A model generated the notes under the pieces. The model was given only the letters and a program-made list of their open reading frames with translations. It made no database searches and was not told the origin of the DNA. DNA of 5,153 nt from Promethearchaeia archaeon. GTDB lineage: Archaea; Asgardarchaeota; Lokiarchaeia; Sigyniarchaeales; SOKP01. Positions 1 to 5,115 of the stretch are shown one piece after another (position 1 is the stretch's first letter; each line of letters begins with the position of its first letter). The position numbers and the translations under genes are program-made. Location: assembly GCA_029856445.1 (NCBI GenBank), contig JAHQWY010000271.1:1-5153 (forward strand), given 5' to 3'.

Positions 1-1
1 A

Positions 2-76
2 AATGGAGGTGGAAATAGAGCTATCGAAGTAAAGGTAAAAATACAATACAATAGGATAACTAGAATTCCCGCATAA
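2..76 (+). CDS. Possible 3' tail of a plus-strand gene (partial)
   Basis: The left edge is open in frame from position 2 to a TAA at 74-76, giving 24 residues that end in IQYNRITRIPA. The alternation of hydrophobic and charged residues (AIEVKVKIQY) suggests a terminal beta-strand. A second frame is also open from the edge, reading MEVEIELSK and stopping at 30-32, so the true frame cannot be fixed from this window. A run of ten T at 123-132 follows on the same strand and could end the transcript. No function can be assigned. The call rests on openness, composition and the downstream T-run only. Confidence 0.35.
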   Translation, partial: NGGGNRAIEVKVKIQYNRITRIPA

Positions 77-122
77 CAACTTATCGGCCATTTTAATTTG
101 ATATCAAATCTCATATAATCAC

Positions 123-132
123 TTTTTTTTTT
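123..132 (+). terminator. T10 run, likely terminator of the left-edge plus-strand gene
   Basis: Ten consecutive T lie about 47 bp after the TAA at 74-76. Archaeal intrinsic termination mainly needs a U-tract and no hairpin. Further plus-strand T-runs at 234-240, 242-251 and 378-386 could act as back-ups. Confidence 0.4.
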
Positions 133-351
133 GAAATAATTAGGTAATTAAAAAGAAGCCCAATTTGAATAAAAATTTATATATGACATTTTAATTTTAA
201 ACTGTTTGAATTTAATATTTTCAACAATACTTCTTTTTTTATTTTTTTTTTCCAAATATTCGATGTTTTCTTGGATTGTTTCAATCAAAGAATTGTATTA
301 TAAATCTAAAGAGACCAATACTGAATTAATAGATTCATAATAGATTATTCT

Positions 352-375
352 CTCTTTAAAAGAGGAGCTTAAAAA
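352..375 (-). terminator. Weak terminator candidate after the nitroreductase gene
   Basis: Read on the minus strand after the TGA at 388-386, there is a T5 run (371-375), then CTCCTC and a short inverted repeat CTCTTT-T-AAAGAG (364-352) containing a T4 run. Convergent plus-strand T-runs are close by. Location and T-runs support a termination zone, but each T-run is short. Confidence 0.3.
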
Positions 376-385
376 TATTTTTTTT

Positions 386-961
386 TCAGTATATTTTGAG
401 AATTATATCATCTAAATCTCTTTTAGGAACATGCATTTTCCCATCAGAGTCTTTCCAGTATTTGAATGAATCTTTGTAAGCTTCCATTACTGATTCTTCA
501 TCAGGGTAGCCTAAGCTTATAACTTGCTTTAGATCATAATGCTCAGGAATCTCAAATACTTCTCTTATTTTCTTATAGTTAATCGCAGCCATCCAGCAAG
601 TTCCAATTCCGAAACTTGCTGCACCAAGTAATATATTCTCAACAGCGGCACCCACATCAAAATCTACGAATGATCTTTTAATTTTGGTATTTACTAAAAC
701 GATAATATAAGCAGTGGGCTCTCTTCCACTTTCAGGAGTTCTTTGGTCTTGAGGAAGTGATCCAGCCCAACTTACTAATGGAAATAATTTTTTTCTCATT
801 TCAATATCTTCAACGATTATAAACTCGAGTGCTTGAACATTTCTTGCCATTGGAGCAACACGAGCAAAATCTACTAATTTTTTCAACGTATCTAAAGAGA
901 TTGGCTCTTGCTTAAATCTTCTAATGGTTCTCCTTTTATATATAGTTTCTTCAAAATCCAT
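386..961 (-). CDS. Nitroreductase-family FMN oxidoreductase
   Basis: The 191-aa product has the length and landmarks of the nitroreductase superfamily. These flavoproteins use NAD(P)H to reduce nitro compounds, quinones, flavins or other acceptors and usually act as cytosolic homodimers. Visible features are the N-terminal arginine-rich FMN-phosphate motif KRRTIRRF (9-16), the PMARNVQALEFIIV block (37-50) corresponding to the family's S/A-x-N-x-Q-x-W region, an AAVEN...GIGTCW segment (105-123) typical of the buried helix and flavin contact, LGYPDE (150-155), and a C-terminal KRDLDDII (180-187). The ATG at 961 places the arginine motif at the usual distance from the N-terminus. Only 20 bp separate it from the stop of the upstream GTPase gene, so the two are probably cotranscribed. 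No clear Shine-Dalgarno site is present. The family call is firm; the substrate cannot be inferred. Confidence 0.92.
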   Translation of the reverse strand: MDFEETIYKRRTIRRFKQEPISLDTLKKLVDFARVAPMARNVQALEFIIVEDIEMRKKLFPLVSWAGSLPQDQRTPESGREPTAYIIVLVNTKIKRSFVDFDVGAAVENILLGAASFGIGTCWMAAINYKKIREVFEIPEHYDLKQVISLGYPDEESVMEAYKDSFKYWKDSDGKMHVPKRDLDDIILKIY

Positions 962-981
962 CTTTTATCAAATTTTTACAG

Positions 982-2007
982 TTATTTTGATTTAAATAAA
1001 GTCTCTGCTACTTTATAAAAACTTTGCTCTACATTTTTACCCGTTAATGCAGATGTTTCAATATATTCAAGATTTAACGCTTCGGCTATCGTTAAGGCTT
1101 CTTCTGAGGATACCTTTCGCTCATCTAATAGATCTTCCTTATTTCCTAAAATTAATCCAGTTATTCGTTGTTCATACCTTCTTATATCATTAATCCACTT
1201 AGGAACACTTTCAAATGATTTACGTTTGGTAAGATCAAATATTAGAATCACGGCATCGGTTCCTTTATAGAAATGTCTTCTCATTACCTCGAATTTAGAC
1301 TGTCCTGCAATATCCCATAAGATTAGATTAACGTGTTTATCCCCTAATTTCATAAGTCTTTCGGAGATGCTTACACCAAGGGTAGGGACATAAGTTCGCA
1401 TAAAAGCATTGTCTGTAAGGCGTAAAACTGTACTAGTTTTTCCTACTCCAGGATCACCGCATACTACTATTTTGAAATTATACTCTAATAATTCTTCTTT
1501 AATTTCTTCTGTAGGAAAAGCTTCCAATTCAGAATTCGAGACTTCTTTTTGATATAAATCTTCTAATAATTGGGTTAATTTTTGCCGGAAATGATGAATT
1601 TCAATAAAAATTTCATCACTTTTTGCTTCCCCTTTTTCTAAAGCAATAAGATTTTCAGCGCATTCAGTAAACATTGGTTCAAGATAATCCATATACTTAT
1701 AAAAAATAGGATCATCAGTCTCATTGAATAATAGAGCAATTGAAGATAATGCAACACCCCCTCTTCGAGAGTTATCTTCTCTCTCAATGTATTTGATAAT
1801 ACCTTTTAATTTAAAGGCAGGAAAAGGCATTATTACTAAAGAATTTGGAACTATTCCTTGATCTGTAGTAAGCATAGTGATAGTTTTAATACTTACACCC
1901 ATACGTATTTTTTCTGATAAATCAAGTGGAATCCATAAAAGAGGATTCGGACCGAGGGTTTCATCGAGTGAAGTATACACGATTGCCTTAATAATCTCTT
2001 GGGACAT
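982..2007 (-). CDS. Ras/Rab-like small GTPase fused to an N-terminal longin/roadblock-like domain (paralogue A, DIAGQ)
   Basis: This is a 341-aa two-part protein. Residues about 177-341 form a complete Ras-superfamily G domain: G1 GDPGVGKTS (184-192), switch I threonine T209 in YVPTLGV, G3 WDIAGQ (231-236, catalytic-type Q236), G4 NKED (289-292) and G5 ETSAL (317-321). It should bind and hydrolyse GTP. Residues 1 to about 122 are an additional domain, with apparent order strand (4-12), short strand (23-27), helix (about 28-46), strands (56-62, 66-77, 84-95) and a long helix (98-122). That order fits a longin/roadblock (profilin-like) fold, by inference. A charged helical linker (129-175) joins the two parts. 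There are no transmembrane segments, and no C-terminal cysteine for prenylation or Gly2 for myristoylation. The protein is paralogous to the GTPase at 4077-3031. Its gene is probably the first of a two-gene operon with the nitroreductase gene. It starts at an ATG with no Shine-Dalgarno site. Confidence 0.93.
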   Translation of the reverse strand: MSQEIIKAIVYTSLDETLGPNPLLWIPLDLSEKIRMGVSIKTITMLTTDQGIVPNSLVIMPFPAFKLKGIIKYIEREDNSRRGGVALSSIALLFNETDDPIFYKYMDYLEPMFTECAENLIALEKGEAKSDEIFIEIHHFRQKLTQLLEDLYQKEVSNSELEAFPTEEIKEELLEYNFKIVVCGDPGVGKTSTVLRLTDNAFMRTYVPTLGVSISERLMKLGDKHVNLILWDIAGQSKFEVMRRHFYKGTDAVILIFDLTKRKSFESVPKWINDIRRYEQRITGLILGNKEDLLDERKVSSEEALTIAEALNLEYIETSALTGKNVEQSFYKVAETLFKSK

Positions 2008-2064
2008 AATTCAGGAAAAAGTGGATATACTAAAGTAGTTTTTTAAAATTTAATGCGTTTGATC

Positions 2065-2090
2065 ATAGAATATAAATAATAGAATATAAA
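2065..2090. repeat. Tandem 12-bp direct repeat ATAGAATATAAA in the divergent promoter region
   Basis: Two identical copies, 2065-2076 and 2079-2090, are separated by 2 bp, giving a 14-bp period. They overlap TATA-like sequence on both strands and sit between divergent genes. They could be duplicated promoter elements, regulator half-sites or chance in AT-rich DNA. Confidence 0.6.
2068..2080 (-). promoter_or_regulatory. TATA-like box for GTPase A
   Basis: Read on the minus strand this is ATTATTTATATTC, about 60 nt upstream of the ATG at 2007, which would leave a 5' leader of roughly 35 nt. Other minus-strand genes here have the same TATATTC core upstream. A weaker alternative, TTTAGTATA (2026-2034), lies closer to the start and would give a nearly leaderless mRNA. 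Confidence 0.45.
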
Positions 2091-2199
2091 ATAGTATTTA
2101 TCCTTACTAGTCTAATTAATCTGTCTTTTTTTGAAGAAAACTCACTTAAGAAAGCAATAAAAATGATATTTGCTTATTATGAAGATGATCCATATTGCT

Positions 2200-2209
2200 T
2201 TTATTTATA
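2200..2209 (+). promoter_or_regulatory. TATA-like box for the LRR gene
   Basis: TTTATTTATA lies 31 nt before the ATG at 2241. With the usual archaeal spacing of about 25 nt from TATA box to transcription start, the mRNA would begin just upstream of that ATG with a leader of only a few nucleotides. This supports 2241 over 2163 as the start. Confidence 0.4.
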
Positions 2210-2240
2210 CAAACTAATCTTACCTAATAAAATAATAATC

Positions 2241-2960
2241 ATGTCCGTAATATATAAAAAAGAGGAGTTTCAACCTATAATAAAGAATAATCTTCTAACT
2301 CTTGAACTTTCAGGGAAAGGGATTAAAGATATCTCTGAAATTAAAAACCTTGAAACCCTGACTGAATTACAAGTCTTGAATCTCAGTAATAATCAAATTG
2401 ATGAGATTAAAGGTTTAGATAATCTAACTAAATTAAAAGAATTGAATTTATACAATAATAAAGTAACAGAAATCAAAGGATTAAGGAATCTTATAAATTT
2501 AAGAAAAATAAATCTTGAAAAGAATAGTTTTATTAATATTAAAGGTTTTGAGAATCAAATAAATTTGCAAAATTTATCTTTAGGAGCAAAGTGGGTGAAA
2601 CTTGGTTCAGACGGTAAACCCATAAAAATAGAAGATGAACTTCTGCGATTAATTAGTCCTCTTAAAAAAGGTGGAAGGAGAGCTCTAATTCTAAATGGTA
2701 AAGAATTGGGGGGAATCGAAAAGGATATTGTTAAAAGTAATGCTAAGAATATCGTTGCATATTGTCGTGTGAAACTAAAGCAATCTGGTTATACTAAAGG
2801 ACTAGTTCCAGCGAGTATTGAAATAGGAAAATTAGAGCAAAAAATTGCAAAAATGGTGAAAAAGTATGAGAATATGCTAAGGAAAGCAAAACTAAAACGA
2901 GAGCAATACGAAAAAAGATTAAAGCAAAAACAGGACTATTCTATGGTGCGAAGGACATAG
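2241..2960 (+). CDS. SDS22-like leucine-rich-repeat protein with a basic C-terminal coiled coil
   Basis: From the preferred ATG at 2241 the protein has 239 residues. It has about four and a half LRRs with a regular 22-residue period (19-42, 43-64, 65-86, 87-108, start of a fifth at 109) of the form LxxLxLxxNxIxxIxGLxxLxx, as in the SDS22-like class. LRR solenoids of this kind bind other proteins. A non-repeat region (about 116-190) follows, including NAKNIVAYCR (167-176), a motif I recall from other Asgard LRR proteins but could not check. The C-terminus (about 192-232) is a lysine-rich, probable coiled coil. An upstream in-frame ATG at 2163 would add 26 residues rich in Tyr and Ile. It is disfavoured because a TATA-like box lies inside that stretch and homologous repeats begin soon after 2241. 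No signal peptide or transmembrane helix is seen, so the protein is probably cytosolic. It is flanked by two GTPase genes on the other strand. Its partner is unknown. Confidence 0.88.
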   Translation: MSVIYKKEEFQPIIKNNLLTLELSGKGIKDISEIKNLETLTELQVLNLSNNQIDEIKGLDNLTKLKELNLYNNKVTEIKGLRNLINLRKINLEKNSFINIKGFENQINLQNLSLGAKWVKLGSDGKPIKIEDELLRLISPLKKGGRRALILNGKELGGIEKDIVKSNAKNIVAYCRVKLKQSGYTKGLVPASIEIGKLEQKIAKMVKKYENMLRKAKLKREQYEKRLKQKQDYSMVRRT

Positions 2961-2996
2961 AACTAACTTCTCCTTAAAATAACCACTTTTTAATGT

Positions 2997-3018
2997 TCGT
3001 GAAACAAGTCTTTCACGA
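2997..3018. terminator. 8-bp-stem hairpin between convergent genes
   Basis: TCGTGAAA (2997-3004) and TTTCACGA (3011-3018) are perfect inverted repeats around a 6-nt loop, CAAGTC. The element lies in the 70-bp gap between the stops of the LRR gene (2960) and GTPase B (3031). A plus-strand T5 run (2987-2991) precedes it. The position suggests 3'-end formation or RNA protection for both transcripts. Archaeal terminators do not normally need hairpins, so a protein-binding palindrome is an alternative. Confidence 0.45.
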
Positions 3019-3030
3019 TGAAATTAGTCT

Positions 3031-4077
3031 CTATTGCGATCTAGATTTGTAAAGTATTTTTGCGAGAGTTGTGAAGGCATAATTCACATTTTCTCCTGAT
3101 AGAGCGGAAGTTTCAAGATATCCTAAATTAAACTTTTGGGCTAATATTTGAGCATCCTCACTATTTATTTTCTTTTCATTCTCCAAATCTTTTTTATTAC
3201 CAATGACATAACCGATAATATCTTCTTCACTCAAATCGGTTTGTTTCTTAATATCCGAAATCCATACTGGGATATTACTAAAAGATTCAGGATTAGTTAA
3301 ATCAAAAACTAAAAATACCGCATCAGATCCTTGGTAAAACTGTTTTCTCATAACTTTAAATCTTTCTTGACCTCCCACATCCCATAAAACAAGTTGAATA
3401 ATTGTAGAATCTTCAGCTTTAAAAATTTTATTAGAAACATGAACTCCCATTGTAGATACATATGATCTCCTAAATGCATTATTAGTATATCTCAAGACTA
3501 AACTTGTTTTTCCAACAGTTGGATCTCCAACCACAATTATCTTAAATTGGAAATCAATCATACTTCGATCTATAACCTGATCTGATAAAGCCTCCATTTT
3601 AGATTCTTTTAATTCTTGATTCCTAAAATCGTCGAGAAGTTCAGTGATTGCATTTTCAAGATTTATTAATTCATTGAAAATTTGTTCCTCATTAGCATCT
3701 GATTTTTCTAGATATATAATATTTTGAGTAATATCATTGAAAGGAACTGAAATTTCCCTCATATATTTATAAAAAACTACATCATCCATTTCTTGAAATA
3801 AAACTGCGATATTAGAATGACCAACACCACCTCGTTTATTAGGATCTTCCCATTGAATATATTTAATCAAACCTTTTAACTGTAGGGATGGGAATGGTAA
3901 TACAACCAAGGATTCAGGTATAACTCCTCCCTCACCTGTAAGTACAGCAAATGTTTTAACACTAATATGGAGTAAATCTAATTGAGAAAAATCTTCTGGA
4001 AGGTACAGTTTAGGATTAGGACCCACCTGTTCATCCAAATCATTGTATATAATACCCTTAATTATTTGTCTTTCCAT
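3031..4077 (-). CDS. Small GTPase fused to an N-terminal longin/roadblock-like domain (paralogue B, DVGGQ)
   Basis: The 348-aa protein has the same architecture as the GTPase at 2007-982. The G domain (about 177-348) has G1 GDPTVGKTS (184-192), switch I T209 in YVSTMGV, G3 WDVGGQE (232-238), G4 NKKD (294-297) and G5 ETSAL (322-326), so GTP binding and hydrolysis are expected. The DxGGQ form of G3 is typical of Arf and G-alpha proteins, while the rest, such as YVSTMGV and ETSAL, reads as Rab/Ras-like. Residues 1-106 align with paralogue A without gaps at 56/106 identities, including LDE...GPNP (14-22), PFP (61-63), LKG.IKYI (67-74), RGGV (82-85) and FYKYM (102-106). The linker (about 107-175) is less conserved. 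No lipidation cysteines or membrane segments are present. It starts at an ATG without a Shine-Dalgarno site and has its own TATA-like box, so it is probably transcribed separately from the membrane-protein gene 100 bp upstream. Confidence 0.93.
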   Translation of the reverse strand: MERQIIKGIIYNDLDEQVGPNPKLYLPEDFSQLDLLHISVKTFAVLTGEGGVIPESLVVLPFPSLQLKGLIKYIQWEDPNKRGGVGHSNIAVLFQEMDDVVFYKYMREISVPFNDITQNIIYLEKSDANEEQIFNELINLENAITELLDDFRNQELKESKMEALSDQVIDRSMIDFQFKIIVVGDPTVGKTSLVLRYTNNAFRRSYVSTMGVHVSNKIFKAEDSTIIQLVLWDVGGQERFKVMRKQFYQGSDAVFLVFDLTNPESFSNIPVWISDIKKQTDLSEEDIIGYVIGNKKDLENEKKINSEDAQILAQKFNLGYLETSALSGENVNYAFTTLAKILYKSRSQ

Positions 4078-4118
4078 AATAGTCGAAGGATGATAGTAAT
4101 ACTCATTGTAAATTATTT

Positions 4119-4130
4119 GAATATAACTAA
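4119..4130 (-). promoter_or_regulatory. TATA-like box for GTPase B
   Basis: Read on the minus strand this is TTAGTTATATTC, 41 nt before the ATG at 4077, leaving a leader of roughly 15-20 nt. A second candidate at 4145-4157 reads TATTATTTATATT. That 13-mer also occurs upstream of GTPase A (2081-2069 on the same strand). Which of the two is used cannot be told from sequence. Confidence 0.45.
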
Positions 4131-4163
4131 TAATAAAATGTTTTAATATAAATAATAATCGAT

Positions 4164-4174
4164 AAAAAAAAAAA
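4164..4174 (-). terminator. T11 terminator of the 7TM gene
   Basis: Eleven consecutive T on the minus strand begin 3 nt after the TAA (4180-4178) of the membrane-protein gene. This is a textbook archaeal U-tract. It would separate that transcript from the GTPase B promoter just downstream. Confidence 0.65.
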
Positions 4175-4177
4175 GAA

Positions 4178-4888
4178 TTAACTTTTTAACCCTACATACA
4201 TCAACCAAAATGAGGTAAGGTAACCTATTCTCACTACGACCATAAGAATTCCAGGTTCAGTTAATCCTTCTAATAATCCAAATATGCAAAAACATAAAGA
4301 ACCAGCTGATAGATACAAGAAATTTTTCCTGATTACTCCTGAGGAATTTAGACCTTTAATTAGAAATCCAAATCCAAGGAAGATTAACACAAGTAATAAC
4401 AAACCACCCATTAGCATTCCTGCTAGAGTAAATAGATTAACATTGTAATCAATTAGAACCCCATCGGGTGGATCAGGCGGATCGGGTTTAAAATTGAAGG
4501 AATTTAGGGGATCCATGAAGATTACAATTTCAAAGAAGATTGAGATAACCAAGATTATGATAAAAATATATTTCTTTATTTTTGGGATTAAAAGTTCTGT
4601 TCCAATGTACATTGCGGTTATTATAACAGGAGCAAACCAGATGTATGATAATATGGCCACAGTTCCATTGTTTTTTATATTCTCTCTTAGAAAAAGGACA
4701 AATAAAAAATCTGAAAATACTCCTAAAAACATTAATCCTGCAAGCATATTAGCTAAACCTAAATAAAGAAGTAATTTTGCGCCTGTTTTTCGTGATTTAT
4801 AGATAAAGAAAAGACCGAAAATAATACCTAAAAGAACTACCCCTGATGCGGTAATTCCATCAATCCATCCATTTATTTTTAATACCAA
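4178..4888 (-). CDS. Seven-transmembrane protein of unknown function
   Basis: The 236-aa product is almost entirely membrane-embedded, with helices at roughly 13-30, 38-60, 77-97, 107-125, 150-176, 188-207 and 213-233. Basic loops (KSRKTGAK at 31-38, KIKK at 103-106, VIRK at 185-188) alternate with uncharged or acidic ones, which predicts an N-out, C-in topology. The fourth-to-fifth helix loop, predicted outside, contains PDPPDPPDG (135-143). The chain ends just after helix 7 with no attached kinase or other effector. The size resembles the 7TM sensor modules found at the N-termini of some histidine kinases, but I recognise no family signature. The start is TTG at 4888: the next upstream in-frame codons reach a stop at 4900-4898, the first in-frame ATG is at residue 48 inside helix 2, and a GGTGA Shine-Dalgarno site (4902-4898) lies 9 nt upstream. 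Confidence 0.8.
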   Translation of the reverse strand: MVLKINGWIDGITASGVVLLGIIFGLFFIYKSRKTGAKLLLYLGLANMLAGLMFLGVFSDFLFVLFLRENIKNNGTVAILSYIWFAPVIITAMYIGTELLIPKIKKYIFIIILVISIFFEIVIFMDPLNSFNFKPDPPDPPDGVLIDYNVNLFTLAGMLMGGLLLLVLIFLGFGFLIKGLNSSGVIRKNFLYLSAGSLCFCIFGLLEGLTEPGILMVVVRIGYLTSFWLMYVGLKS

Positions 4889-4897
4889 AAGTAGAGT

Positions 4898-4902
4898 TCA
4901 CC
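4898..4902 (-). promoter_or_regulatory. Shine-Dalgarno site deciding the TTG start
   Basis: GGTGA on the minus strand lies 9 nt before the TTG at 4888-4886 and matches the anti-Shine-Dalgarno end of 16S rRNA. The other complete genes here lack such a site, and this one has a weak start codon that needs it. Confidence 0.55.
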
Positions 4903-4908
4903 AAATTT

Positions 4909-4924
4909 GATAAATTAATTTATC
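4909..4924. promoter_or_regulatory. Perfect 16-bp palindrome GATAAATT-AATTTATC, candidate operator
   Basis: The palindrome lies just downstream of the 7TM TATA-like box (4929-4940), about where transcription should start and upstream of the GGTGA site. A dimeric repressor bound there would block initiation. It is AT-rich, so chance occurrence is possible. Confidence 0.4.
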
Positions 4925-4928
4925 GGAA

Positions 4929-4940
4929 GAATATATAATC
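4929..4940 (-). promoter_or_regulatory. TATA-like box for the 7TM gene
   Basis: Read on the minus strand this is GATTATATATTC, 40 nt upstream of the TTG start. That is nearly the same spacing as the box before GTPase B and leaves room for a leader of about 15-20 nt carrying the GGTGA site. Confidence 0.5.
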
Positions 4941-5070
4941 TTAACTAATTATATGACGTTTCAGTCTAATAAATAATTGGTCAAAAATATTAGTAAAAAT
5001 AGCTTCTTGAAAAGATTATCAAAACAGTAAGCTAGTGTCAAAAGCTTTTTAAGCAAAACGTTCTTTCCCC

Positions 5071-5079
5071 TTTTTAAAT
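5071..5079 (+). promoter_or_regulatory. TATA-like box for the right-edge gene
   Basis: TTTTTAAAT lies 36 nt before the ATG at 5116, consistent with archaeal promoter spacing and a short leader. A second AT-rich box, TTTTTAATTTAA (5087-5098), is too close to the ATG for an mRNA that includes it. Confidence 0.35.
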
Positions 5080-5115
5080 CCAAGCGTTTTTAATTTAAGA
5101 GGAACATTCGGATTA

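Larger units (their letters stand above)
77..385. other. AT-rich intergenic spacer with T-runs; no convincing gene
   Basis: This stretch of about 310 bp separates the probable plus-strand gene tail from the end of the nitroreductase gene. It contains plus-strand T-runs (T10 at 123-132, T7 at 234-240, T10 at 242-251, T9 at 378-386). A TATA-like TTTATATA lies at 176-183, and a short inverted repeat CTCTTT-A-AAAGAG at 352-364. One reading frame is open on the plus strand from 173 to a TAA at 338-340, but it has no good start and T-rich DNA explains its hydrophobic content. No tRNA, repeat array or mobile-element signature was seen. Confidence 0.6.

Noticed and set aside
173..340. Possible small membrane peptide on the plus strand (open frame; ATG at 263 would give 25 residues starting MFSWIVSIKEL, TTG at 206 about 44)
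   Set aside because: There is no Shine-Dalgarno site. The hydrophobic part is encoded by T-runs that better fit terminators, and no ATG precedes that part. Conservation would be needed to revive it.
2163..2240. N-terminal extension of the LRR protein from the ATG at 2163
   Set aside because: The 26 added residues look unlike LRR capping sequence and a TATA-like box at 2200-2209 lies inside them. The ATG at 2241 fits a short-leader mRNA better.
3055..4077. GTPases A and B as a recent tandem duplication
   Set aside because: Identity is only about half by residue, the linkers differ and an unrelated gene lies between them. This is an old paralogue pair, with no sign of a recent DNA repeat.
4494..4766. 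Plus-strand open frame of 90 codons inside the 7TM gene
   Set aside because: It lies wholly antisense to a well-supported membrane protein, has lysine- and isoleucine-rich composition typical of the complement of AT-rich DNA, and shows no motif.
5040..5054. Palindrome AAAAGCTTTT and small GCTT/AAGC hairpin in the right-hand spacer
   Set aside because: The stems are too short and AT-rich to stand out from background, and they have no clear position relative to a start or stop.
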